From: an uncultured Chromatiaceae bacterium | Lineage (GTDB): Bacteria > Pseudomonadota > Gammaproteobacteria > Enterobacterales > Alteromonadaceae | Length of the DNA: 19,125 nt | NCBI GenBank assembly: GCA_946482325.1 | Contig: CAMLRA010000073.1 | Span: 1-19,125, forward strand | Reading direction: 5' to 3' | Shown: one piece after another, positions 6,623 to 13,644 of the stretch | Layout: every line of letters begins with the position of its first letter | Numbering within the stretch: position 1 is the first letter of the stretch | Program-made: the position numbers and the translations under genes | Notes under the pieces: model-generated | What the model was told of the DNA's origin: nothing | Seen by the model: only the letters and a program-made list of their open reading frames with translations | Database searches by the model: none

Positions 6623-8364
6623 TGCTGACCCGTCGTATTTTTCTGCAATCGGCGCTTGCCGCTGCTGCCGCTACGCCTTTATTAGCAAAGGCAGGGGCCG
6701 AACCACAAAGCCGGCTGGCACAATTTGAACAGTTGTATCTGCAGTTGGCTAAACATCGTACAAGACCTGATTTGCCTGCTGGCAAAAGGGTGCTGGTGCA
6801 AAGCTTGGGTGTCGCTGCCGATGGCAAGAGTAAAAGCACAGCAGCGCTGCAGCAGGCGATTGATACCTTAGCCGCCGGCGGGGGCGGCACGCTGCAGTTT
6901 GGTAAAGGCCAGTATCTGAGCGGTGCTTTGCAGCTTAAAACTGGTGTGACACTTGAGTTTGACGAAGGCGCAGTGTTACTCGGCAGTGTTGATATAGCTG
7001 ATTATTATGACGAAAAAGGCCAGCTGCATGCGCTGCTCTGGGCCGACCAGGCCAGCAATATCGCCTTGTGCGGTAAAGGCCGCGTGGACGGACAGGGGCG
7101 GCAGCTTGCCAATAACATCAGTGATTTACATCATTCCGGCCAGCGTGTTGAGCCGGATTTTAACTTGTGGCGTAATCGCTCCAATCACCGGCCACAAGTC
7201 ATTGCTTTTACTCACTGCGATAACATCCGCATTTACGACCTGACCATCGCCAACAGCGCGGCCTGGGTACAGCATTATGGCGCCTGTATCGATCTGGTCA
7301 TAGACGGTATCCGCGTCGACAGCGACTGCTACTGGAATAACGATGGCATCGATATCAATGACTGTCGCAAAGTGCGCGTCAGCAACTGTTTTATCAATGC
7401 TGCGGATGATGCGATTTGCCTGAAATCGACCAAGGGTTTGTACAACGAAGATGTAGAGATCCGCGACTGCGTGGTGCGCTCCTCGGCCAATGGTGTCAAG
7501 TTTGGCACTGAGTCACAAGGCGGGTTTCGCCGTGTCAGCATCCGCAACATTGTGGTGTTTGACACCTACCGCGCCGCAGTGGCTTTAGAGAGCGTTGACG
7601 GTGCATTTTTGGAGGATGTCGAAGTGGACGGTATCGATGCGCAGCACGTCGGCTGTGCACTGTTTATACGCCTGGGGCAGCGTAATATGGGCGTCGCTGC
7701 CGACAAGCCTGTCGGCAGCTTGCGCAATGTGCGTATCCGTAACCTCAAAGCCAATATTGCCTTTGGCCCGGCCGATTTGGCCTACGAGGTGCGTGGGCCT
7801 TTATTAAACGCGCTGCATAACCCGATTCCGGCCTCTATCACCGGCCTGCCGGATGCCAGGGTGCAGGACGTGCTGCTGGAGAATATCGATATCAGTTATC
7901 CGGGCCGCGCCAATACCGGCATGGCGTACCGGCCCTGGCATCAGTTGCATCTGGTGCCGCAGGAACGCGCGGCTTACCCGGAATACAGCATGTTTGGCGA
8001 GCTGCCGGCTTATGGCTTGTTTGTCCGCCATGTCGATGGTCTGCAGCTGAAAAACATCCAAATCCGCTGTCGCCACGCCGATTTTCGCCCGGCGCTGGTG
8101 CTGGACGACGTGCGCCGGCTGAGCCTGCAGCAAGCCTATGTCGCCGGCAGACAGCGGCCGCAACTGGTGCTGCAAAACGTGCCGCAGCCGTTGTTCTTGG
8201 CGCTTAGTAGTGACTCTCAAACTGGTTCTGCTGAACTGTTGAGCACGGAAAATGGCGGCATCGCCCGGGTGAAACCGCTGGCACCTTATTTTGACACTGC
8301 TGGCGGGCCTGATAAAAATGCCACGCTGCAGTTTGCGCCTGCAGCGCAAGAGAACAAATCATGA
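6622..8364 (+). CDS. GH28-type right-handed beta-helix glycosidase, Tat-exported, atypical active site
   Basis: Member of the polygalacturonase clan, most of which split alpha-linked uronic acid or rhamnose bonds with inversion. ATG 6622 overlaps the previous stop (TGATG); GAGG lies upstream. The N-terminus MLTRRIFLQSALAAAAATPLLAKA is a twin-arginine signal, so the enzyme folds before export. 580 aa, with the pectate-lyase-type start SLGVAADGKSKSTAALQQAID near 57 and long beta-helix repeats. Acidic motifs are kept: WNNDGIDIND (D241, D244) and AADDAICLKS (D262, D263). The canonical GHG is replaced by SSANGVKFGTES around N290, and no clear RIK follows (RAAVALES from R317). This variant core is shared, as I recall, by many uncharacterised bacterial GH28-like proteins. 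Substrate is unknown; a uronic acid-inositol bond is my inference from context. Confidence 0.82.
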   Translation: MLTRRIFLQSALAAAAATPLLAKAGAEPQSRLAQFEQLYLQLAKHRTRPDLPAGKRVLVQSLGVAADGKSKSTAALQQAIDTLAAGGGGTLQFGKGQYLSGALQLKTGVTLEFDEGAVLLGSVDIADYYDEKGQLHALLWADQASNIALCGKGRVDGQGRQLANNISDLHHSGQRVEPDFNLWRNRSNHRPQVIAFTHCDNIRIYDLTIANSAAWVQHYGACIDLVIDGIRVDSDCYWNNDGIDINDCRKVRVSNCFINAADDAICLKSTKGLYNEDVEIRDCVVRSSANGVKFGTESQGGFRRVSIRNIVVFDTYRAAVALESVDGAFLEDVEVDGIDAQHVGCALFIRLGQRNMGVAADKPVGSLRNVRIRNLKANIAFGPADLAYEVRGPLLNALHNPIPASITGLPDARVQDVLLENIDISYPGRANTGMAYRPWHQLHLVPQERAAYPEYSMFGELPAYGLFVRHVDGLQLKNIQIRCRHADFRPALVLDDVRRLSLQQAYVAGRQRPQLVLQNVPQPLFLALSSDSQTGSAELLSTENGGIARVKPLAPYFDTAGGPDKNATLQFAPAAQENKS

Positions 8365-9950
8365 AAAATGCACTGTTATTGACGCCGCTAGGCTTCTTAA
8401 CTCCGCTGTGCTCTTTAGCGCCGCTAGGCTTTGCCATCGCTTTCTCGCTGGCGGGCTGTGCGCAGCAAAGTCTGCAATCACAAAGCCAGCAACAGGCACC
8501 AAAGCAGGCAAAACGCTGGCTGGCCGGCGACCACCATATCCACACCCATTACAGCGTAAAATGGGACAACAGCGTATTCCCGCCCAAGCCAATTATTGGC
8601 GGCGATGCCAAATATTCCATCCCGCTCAATGCCCAAATGGCAAGCCATTATGGTCTCGACTGGATAGTGCTGACTGACCACGGCGGGCCAAACCGCGCTG
8701 AGCTGGCATTAAAACAAGCTTATCCGGAACTGTTAGCATCACGGCGCGCACTGCCGCAGATTTTGCAGTTTCATGGCATGGAATTCGACGTGCCGGGTAA
8801 TGCGCCCGGCGGCCGTCACGCCAGCCTCATCATGCCGTACCGGCCTGATGCAGTGGTAAAAACTGCGGCGGCTCAAAGGCCGAATGAAGCAGAGCAACTG
8901 TTTAGCATTGAGCGGATTTACAATGGCCGCCAAGGCGTGCCGCCGGGGCCGGAAAAAGCCGAAGATGCCTATATGCTCAAAGCGCTTGCGGCCATGGCAA
9001 AGCTGCCAGACCCGCCATTAGTGCTCGCCAATCACCCGGCGCGCCTCGCCAAGGGCTTCCGGCAATACTTTAAAATCACGCCAAAACAATTACGCGACTG
9101 GCAGGACACTGCACCCGACGTGATGATTGGCATGACAGCCGCTGAAGGCCATCAGGCCGCCACCTTAAACCCGGACGGCAGCCCAAAACCAGATAGTATT
9201 CGCGGCGAATACCCGGACCATCCAACCTACGGCGGTTATGATCAGATGACCGCGCGATTGGGCGGGGTCTGGGACAGTTTATTAAGTGAAGGCCGCCGGT
9301 TTTGGGTCACCGGAGTCTCCGACAGCCACGGCCACTACACCGACGGCTGGGCCGATTTCTGGCCTGGCCAATACGCCAAAACTTACGTGTTGGCCGACAA
9401 AAACTACGACGCCATTTTTGCCGCACTGAAAAGCGGCCAAATCTTTGTCACCACCGGCGATTTAATCGACGAGCTGGACTTAATTGCACAAGAGCAGGGC
9501 GTGCAGGGGCAGGGCGCTGACAGCACAAAAGTAGCAAAAGCCGGCGAAAGCCTGCAGGTCAAAGCTGGCAGTGATGTCCTGGTGCAAATTCGCTTTCGTG
9601 TACCGGCCGCTTTAAATGGCGGACGTGAGCGGCCGCAAGTGGCCCGGCTGGATGTCATAGGTGGGCAAATTAGTGGGCCAGCTGCAGATCGCAGCAGCGA
9701 CGAAGCTCCACAAAGCCGCGTCCTGCAACGCTTTGACCAGACTGAGTTTAAAAAAGTATCTGACGACAACAACGGCGTGGTCTATCAGCTCAGTTACTCG
9801 TTGAAAAACCTGCAACAAAGCCAATACATCCGCCTGCGCGGCACCAACCAGCGCGATGAACTGGAACCCAAAGCCGATACCAAAGGCGAAAACCCCTGGA
9901 GCGACTTATGGTTTTACAGCAATCCGGTGTTTATTGAAGTCGGGCAGTAG
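8361..9950 (+). CDS. PHP-domain metal-dependent phosphoesterase, lipoprotein
   Basis: Probable phosphomonoesterase or related metallohydrolase (PHP fold, CehA/McbA-like). ATG 8361 overlaps the previous stop by 4 nt (ATGA). Lipoprotein signal with lipobox SLAGC; C33 would be lipidated and the +2 Ala suggests outer-membrane sorting. Metal-site motifs: GDHHIHTHYS (H59, H61), IVLTDHGG, ILQFHGMEFDVPG, LANHPARL, and VTGVSDSHGHY near residue 320. After the PHP domain (about 55-365) the last 160 residues form an unassigned, probably beta-rich tail. 529 aa. Last gene of the operon, so removing phosphate from the inositol phosphate released by the upstream phospholipase is an attractive role, but PHP proteins also have other substrates. 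The signal peptide carries an internal triplicate repeat, listed separately. Confidence 0.85.
   Translation: MKNALLLTPLGFLTPLCSLAPLGFAIAFSLAGCAQQSLQSQSQQQAPKQAKRWLAGDHHIHTHYSVKWDNSVFPPKPIIGGDAKYSIPLNAQMASHYGLDWIVLTDHGGPNRAELALKQAYPELLASRRALPQILQFHGMEFDVPGNAPGGRHASLIMPYRPDAVVKTAAAQRPNEAEQLFSIERIYNGRQGVPPGPEKAEDAYMLKALAAMAKLPDPPLVLANHPARLAKGFRQYFKITPKQLRDWQDTAPDVMIGMTAAEGHQAATLNPDGSPKPDSIRGEYPDHPTYGGYDQMTARLGGVWDSLLSEGRRFWVTGVSDSHGHYTDGWADFWPGQYAKTYVLADKNYDAIFAALKSGQIFVTTGDLIDELDLIAQEQGVQGQGADSTKVAKAGESLQVKAGSDVLVQIRFRVPAALNGGRERPQVARLDVIGGQISGPAADRSSDEAPQSRVLQRFDQTEFKKVSDDNNGVVYQLSYSLKNLQQSQYIRLRGTNQRDELEPKADTKGENPWSDLWFYSNPVFIEVGQ
8379..8432 (+). repeat. Three in-frame 18-nt tandem units inside the lipoprotein signal peptide
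   Basis: Codons 7-24 read LTPLGF, LTPLCS, LAPLGF. Units start at 8379, 8397 and 8415; units 1 and 3 share the identical 12-mer GCCGCTAGGCTT (8384-8395 and 8420-8431). It lengthens the hydrophobic core of the signal by 12 to 18 residues. Confidence 0.8.
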
Positions 9951-10357
9951 ATTGAGGCGGCTGCCGGTATTGATGGCTAACATCCAAAGCGGAATTTATT
10001 CTGCATTGAGCGAGTTGCAGAAACTTACCGGGTTGTGTACGGCGACGCTGACGCTTGCCGTACCTACGATTACATTCGGAAGGTAGGTACGGTAAGCGAA
10101 GCGCCACCGTACATTTTCCAATATCAGCTTTTGGCCCAAAGCTCGGATTCAACAGTTCGTTCAGAACGCAGCAAAACCAACAATAAAATGGCCTCCCTTT
10201 GTAAGCAGGTTTGTCGGAGTGCTCACAAAGGTGTTGTTTTTATTAGATATGCATAAATGCATTGTAGGGGATGCTTAAAGCGGGATTGTTGTATAGTTAT
10301 GAGCTCTTTAGGCTGCAGAAAAGTCAATTCAGACCTTTTCGCAGTACAGGAGGCTTT
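9951..10357 (+). other. Intergenic region before the CPBP gene (407 nt), includes BIME-like element
   Basis: Holds an 80-nt BIME-like hairpin (10035-10114). CTTTGT (10197-10202) and ACAAAG (10225-10230) can pair and are followed by a T-rich stretch. ATGCAT-AA-ATGCAT lies at 10249-10262. A possible -10 box TATAGT is at 10292-10297 without a good -35. No intrinsic terminator with a clean T-run follows the PHP gene. The small open frames here read through the palindromes and do not look coding. Confidence 0.6.
10035..10114. repeat. Inverted pair of REP-like palindromes (BIME-like)
   Basis: Two palindromic units face each other around a 15-nt spacer (10068-10082). Right unit on + (10083-10112): GTAG head, then TACGGT...ACCGTA. 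Left unit on - (10037-10067): GTAG head, then TACGGC...GCCGTA. Inner arms 10052-10067 and 10083-10098 pair over 16 positions with one G-U; pairing continues outward with a few mismatches to 10035/10114. The GTAG tetranucleotide before an imperfect palindrome is the known hallmark of REPs mobilised by RAYT transposases. No RAYT gene is in the window. It may stabilise the 3' end of the operon mRNA. Confidence 0.75.
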
Positions 10358-11278
10358 ATGCCTGACAATTTTCAAACAACTACGTCATCTTCTACCTTGC
10401 CGGGCTTTTGGCAACGAACTGTGCAGCGTTTGGCCAATCATGGCCTGGGCCAGTTTGTGCTGGCTTTTGTTCTCACGCTGGTTCCCTTTATTATCGCCAA
10501 TGCAATGGCCAAACTGACGCTGGACGGCGAGCAGTGGCTACACATCCGCAATGCCTTTAAAGTTGCGGTCCTGACCATCGCCTATTGTTATTACGTGAAA
10601 AAAATTGAGCAGCGCCGCGTCACCGAACTGGCATTGCCCGGTGCAATCAAGGAAACATTGCAGGGTTTTGGCCTTGCCACGCTGTTAATTGCCGTGCCGG
10701 TAGTATTGCTATGGGTCGGCGGCTATTTCACCGTGCAGGGCATCGCACTTAATTTTTCACTGCTACATCTGTTGGTTGGTTTTTTCAGCGTCGCAGTGCT
10801 GGAAGAATTAATTTTCCGCGCCATTTTGTTTCGCCTGTTGGAGCGTTCATTAGGCACCTGGCTGGCCATTCTGGTGTCGTCGGCGCTGTTCAGCGCGGTG
10901 CATTGGTTAAACCCACATGCGGATGTACTCAGTACTATTCAGCTGTTGGTGCTTGGCCTGATGTTTATTGCCGCCTTTTTGTATACCCGTCGTTTGTGGC
11001 TTTGTGTTGGTCTGCATTGGGGCTGGAACTATGCGCAGGGCGGCCTGTTCTCCAGTCCGGTATCTGGCCAAAAAGCAGAAGGCTTGTTGCAGTCAACGAT
11101 GACTGGCCCGGCCTGGCTGACCGGCGGTGATTTTGGCATCGAGGCGTCTGTGTTGGCATCCTGTGGCGCTCTGATCTGTACGGTGTTACTGCTGAAGGCC
11201 GCGCGCCGGCAACATTGGGTATTACCGTTCTGGCAACGTGCGACGGTCAGCGAAACTAAGACTGCAACAGCTGACTGA
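10358..11278 (+). CDS. CPBP (CAAX/Abi) family intramembrane metalloprotease
   Basis: Multi-pass membrane protein of the CPBP family (PF02517), related to CAAX-processing enzymes and to bacterial Abi/bacteriocin-immunity proteins. I place the start at ATG 10358, with AGGAGG at 10348-10353 (4-nt spacing), rather than the upstream ATG 10271, which has no such site; 306 aa. The three family motifs are intact: EELIFR (motif 1, Glu-Glu and Arg), LFSAVHW (F-x3-H), and HWGWNYAQG (H-x3-N). Several hydrophobic segments precede and separate them. The 3' end overlaps that of the convergent LysR gene by 23 nt. Substrate unknown; the neighbourhood gives no peptide gene that it might process. Confidence 0.88.
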   Translation: MPDNFQTTTSSSTLPGFWQRTVQRLANHGLGQFVLAFVLTLVPFIIANAMAKLTLDGEQWLHIRNAFKVAVLTIAYCYYVKKIEQRRVTELALPGAIKETLQGFGLATLLIAVPVVLLWVGGYFTVQGIALNFSLLHLLVGFFSVAVLEELIFRAILFRLLERSLGTWLAILVSSALFSAVHWLNPHADVLSTIQLLVLGLMFIAAFLYTRRLWLCVGLHWGWNYAQGGLFSSPVSGQKAEGLLQSTMTGPAWLTGGDFGIEASVLASCGALICTVLLLKAARRQHWVLPFWQRATVSETKTATAD

Positions 11279-12164
11279 TCTCACGGCTGAGCCGGTCATA
11301 GACGGTACGGATCAGCTTGTTGTTGGCAATATCCCGATGACAACTGAGCCAGACGCCAAATTCCGGCAAAGGTAAATCCGGCAAAACCTGCACCAGTTCG
11401 GGTTCCTGCGCCAGCACATAATGCGACGCAAAACCGATACCGGCGCCGGCGCGCAGGGCAGTCAGATAACTGGCTTTATCGTCGGTGCGCAGGGCAAAAG
11501 CGGATTTTTCCTGCAGCAGACCAAACTGGCGAAACCACTGCAGCATCACCGGCAATTGGTCATGGCCAATCAGCCGGTGCGCCGCCAGGTCGTCGACAGA
11601 CGCGGGCATGCCAAAGTGGTCCAGATAACTGCGGCTAGCCATCGCCTGAATGCGCACAGTGCCGAGTTTACGGCACACAGTATCAGGCTGGGTTGGTTCC
11701 ACCAGCCAGAAGCCAATGTCGGCATCGCGGCTGAGTAAATCCGGTAATTCGTCCGTTGCCACCAGTTCCAGCTGCAGCCCGGGTTGTTCCCGCAGCAAAG
11801 TAGCGAGCAGGCTGGGCATTAATGTGATGGCAATTAACTGACTGGCGTAAATTCGCACTGTGCCGGTCAGCTCCGCGCCCAAATCCTGCAGTGACAGGCA
11901 AAGCCGGTTGGCGGCAGTTTCGAGATCTTTGGCGTGGGCATAAATTTGTGTCGCCGCCGCGGTTGGGTGCAGGCCTCTGGGCGTGCGTTCGAACAACGTG
12001 ACTGCAAGTTGCGATTCCAGCTCAGCCAGTTGCCGGCTCAGGGTAGGCTGTTGCATCCCCAGCTCGCGTGCGGCTGCAGCGGTACTGCCGGCACGATAAA
12101 TCGCCAAAAAGCTGCGTAGCAGTACCCAGTTAAACTGACTGGCGTCGAGTCGATAGTTTTGCAT
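11256..12164 (-). CDS. LysR-family transcriptional regulator
   Basis: DNA-binding regulator with an N-terminal winged helix-turn-helix and a periplasmic-binding-protein-like effector domain. ATG at 12164 gives 302 aa starting MQNYRLDASQFNWVLLRSFL, the normal LysR start; a longer frame to 12323 has a non-family N-terminal extension and crosses the likely promoter. HTH about 10-70, with the signature AGSTAAAARELGMQQPTLSR and ETPRGL-like FERTPRGLHPT. Effector domain about 92-295. Divergent from the SnoaL-like gene (187 nt between starts), the classic layout for a LysR regulator and its target. A 12-bp palindrome overlaps its own start codon, consistent with autoregulation. Effector unknown. Confidence 0.93.
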   Translation of the reverse strand: MQNYRLDASQFNWVLLRSFLAIYRAGSTAAAARELGMQQPTLSRQLAELESQLAVTLFERTPRGLHPTAAATQIYAHAKDLETAANRLCLSLQDLGAELTGTVRIYASQLIAITLMPSLLATLLREQPGLQLELVATDELPDLLSRDADIGFWLVEPTQPDTVCRKLGTVRIQAMASRSYLDHFGMPASVDDLAAHRLIGHDQLPVMLQWFRQFGLLQEKSAFALRTDDKASYLTALRAGAGIGFASHYVLAQEPELVQVLPDLPLPEFGVWLSCHRDIANNKLIRTVYDRLSREISQLLQS

Positions 12165-12172
12165 AGCTATGC
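12161..12172. promoter_or_regulatory. Perfect palindrome over the LysR start codon, candidate operator
   Basis: GCATAGCTATGC is a perfect 12-bp palindrome that contains the LysR start codon (12162-12164 read on -). A second short palindrome ATGC-G-GCAT (12169-12177) overlaps it. Could be an autoregulatory operator or an mRNA structure at the start; function is inference. Confidence 0.35.
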
Positions 12173-12201
12173 GGCATTTTATTGATGATTTTCGTATAGC
12201 G

Positions 12202-12230
12202 ACAATAAAGAGGGCGCAGCGTCGGGTCAA
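12202..12230 (-). promoter_or_regulatory. Sigma70-like promoter for the LysR gene
   Basis: On the - strand TTGACC (12230-12225) is followed by 17 nt and TATTGT (12207-12202). Spacing is ideal and the -10 lies 38 nt before the LysR ATG. No equally good promoter is visible for the divergent SnoaL-like gene. Confidence 0.6.
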
Positions 12231-12350
12231 GTAAACCTTGCCGTTGTCCTTTTGGTTTAGCGGCGTGGCGGGCGGCCGCGCCGGCAGCAGAATAAAACGT
12301 AGTAACCATGCAACATTTAACATTCACTATCTAGCGGAAGGACAATACCA

Positions 12351-12860
12351 ATGAAGAAATCCACATCGGTTTTAACAATGACTTTTACAATCACAGCCCT
12401 GCTTGCTGCAATGGCACTACCGGTTCAGGCGGATACGCCGGTCACGGCAATAGCTCCGGATTCGCAGCAACAATTGCTGCAAAGTACCGATCCGCAGCTG
12501 GCGGCCAATAAAAAGCTGGTGTTTGATTTCTGGCGCGAAGTGATAGACGCAGGTCAGCTCGATAAAGCCGCGACATATTTGACCGAGGGCTACATTCAGC
12601 ACAATCCGAATATCGCTGATGGCCGGGCTGCTTTTGTGGCGTTTTTTGCTCAGTTCAGCAAGCCAGGCCCGGTGCAACCGCAGATCAGCCAGCCATTGGT
12701 GAATATCATCGCCGAAGGCCCGTACGTGACACTGGTATTTGTGCAAACGTTGCCGGATAAAGCCAATCCCGGCAAGACATACACCACCACCGCCTTTGAT
12801 ATGTTCCGTATCGCTGACGGTAAAATTGCCGAGCACTGGGACAGTATGCGCAAAGGTTAA
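12351..12860 (+). CDS. Exported SnoaL-like / NTF2-fold protein
   Basis: Small alpha+beta barrel protein resembling COG4922 (SnoaL-like, polyketide cyclase or aldol-condensation fold); no reaction can be named. ATG 12351 has AAGGA (12338-12342) 8 nt upstream; 169 aa. Sec signal MKKSTSVLTMTFTITALLAAMALPVQA with likely cleavage after residue 27. Family pattern: AANKKLVFDFWREVIDAGQLDKAATYL, then EGYIQHNPNIADGRAAFVAFF, then a C-terminal FDMFRIADGKIAEHWDSM. It is divergent from the LysR gene and probably its target. Family call firm, function unknown. Confidence 0.85.
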   Translation: MKKSTSVLTMTFTITALLAAMALPVQADTPVTAIAPDSQQQLLQSTDPQLAANKKLVFDFWREVIDAGQLDKAATYLTEGYIQHNPNIADGRAAFVAFFAQFSKPGPVQPQISQPLVNIIAEGPYVTLVFVQTLPDKANPGKTYTTTAFDMFRIADGKIAEHWDSMRKG

Positions 12861-12873
12861 ATGGTATTGAGTG

Positions 12874-12898
12874 CGGCGAAAACGCTTGGATTTCGCCG
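12874..12898 (+). terminator. Hairpin after the SnoaL-like gene
   Basis: CGGCGAAA (12874-12881) pairs perfectly with TTTCGCCG (12891-12898) around a 9-nt loop, 14 nt after the stop. No T-run follows, so it is a weak or Rho-assisted terminator at best. Confidence 0.35.
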
Positions 12899-12938
12899 TA
12901 ACAACGGCGTGGTCTTCCAGCCGCGAATTACCGCGTTA

Positions 12939-12966
12939 TTGAAAACAGTGTGACTGTTGTTAAACT
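12939..12966 (+). promoter_or_regulatory. Candidate promoter of the GNAT gene with an inverted repeat in the spacer
   Basis: TTGAAA (12939-12944), 16-nt spacer, TAAACT (12961-12966), 29 nt before ATG 12996. The inverted repeat AACAGT-GTG-ACTGTT (12944-12958) fills the spacer, where a bound repressor would block RNA polymerase. Confidence 0.45.
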
Positions 12967-12995
12967 GCATCAAACATTTAACGAAATGTAACTTA

Positions 12996-13511
12996 ATGAC
13001 CGCTATCCCCGTCTTAGAAATTCTGCCTGCCGGGCTTGAAGATAAAACCACCATCTGGAACCTGTTCCAGTTTTATTGTTATGACACTTCCAATTACGAC
13101 GGTTATGACGTCGAAGCCGATGGCAAATATAAGATGTGTGCCGACTATTTTGGCCAATACTGGACCTTGCCACGCTGGAGTGCTTATTTGCTGAAAATCG
13201 ACGGTGCCCTGGCTGGTTTTGCCCTGATAGAACCGTCAGATGCGGTTGCAGAAGCGCAAGAGCTGGCTGATTTGTTTATCATGAGCCGGTTTCGCCGTCG
13301 CGGCATCGCCCGCTGGGTTGTGCAGCATTTTATGGCGCAGCGCTGTATCCCCTGGACCATTACGACCTTCAATGACGGCGCCGATGCCATCGCATTCTGG
13401 CAACAGCTGTTTGGCATGCCGCAATTTCAGGTCAGCCATACTCTGCCAGATCCGGATGGCCGCGACGCCACTGTGCATGTGCTGCTGCCAAACATTGCAA
13501 GCCAAGCTTAG
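12996..13511 (+). CDS. GNAT family N-acetyltransferase
   Basis: Acetyl-CoA dependent acetyltransferase fold; substrate unknown. ATG 12996 gives MTAIPVLEILPAGLEDKTTIW, 171 aa; the upstream TTG at 12957 lies within the likely promoter. No strong Shine-Dalgarno is seen. Central beta strands LLKIDGALAGFALIEP and ELADLFIMSRFRRRGIARWVVQHFM contain the acetyl-CoA loop R-R-x-G-x-A (RRRGIA). The C-terminal part ITTFNDGADAIAFWQQLF is typical of GNATs in which the second half recognises the acceptor. It stands alone, followed by a strong terminator. Confidence 0.87.
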   Translation: MTAIPVLEILPAGLEDKTTIWNLFQFYCYDTSNYDGYDVEADGKYKMCADYFGQYWTLPRWSAYLLKIDGALAGFALIEPSDAVAEAQELADLFIMSRFRRRGIARWVVQHFMAQRCIPWTITTFNDGADAIAFWQQLFGMPQFQVSHTLPDPDGRDATVHVLLPNIASQA

Positions 13512-13587
13512 TTATTGATAGTTCAGGCACTTTCTGAGCAGGCCTGTGTTAACGCTTTAAAATTTTCAGCGACGATGGTGATTATGC

Positions 13588-13614
13588 AAAAGCCCGGCAG
13601 CGACGCCGGGCTTT
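13588..13614. terminator. Strong bidirectional Rho-independent terminator
   Basis: AAAGCCCGGC (13589-13598), loop AGCGAC, GCCGGGCTTT (13605-13614). The A/T tails on both sides let it serve the GNAT gene (+) and the convergent GGDEF gene (-). The same 8-bp stem AGCCCGGC/GCCGGGCT recurs at 16242-16263. Confidence 0.85.
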
Positions 13615-13644
13615 AATGTGCTGTAACTGCAGATTATTAATTAC

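Noticed and set aside
7804..8349. 181-codon - strand open frame opposite GH28
   Set aside because: Antisense shadow of a well-supported gene in GC-rich DNA; composition is arginine/histidine/glutamine-rich with no motif.
2042..9950. Heparan sulfate or pectin degradation as the operon's main role
   Set aside because: GH89 plus NagX fits heparan ends, but no sulfatase, polysaccharide lyase or GH88 is present and PI-PLC is unexplained. The GH28-like enzyme lacks key pectinase motifs and no other pectinolytic gene is seen. Kept only as alternatives.
10035..10256. 73-codon open frame in the intergenic region
   Set aside because: It simply translates the REP-like palindrome and the following non-coding DNA.
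10271..10357. 29-residue extension of the CPBP protein
   Set aside because: AGGAGG just before ATG 10358 decides the start; the extension looks non-coding.
12165..12323. 53-residue N-terminal extension of the LysR regulator
   Set aside because: Not LysR-like, crosses the best promoter, and the ATG at 12164 gives the normal family N-terminus.
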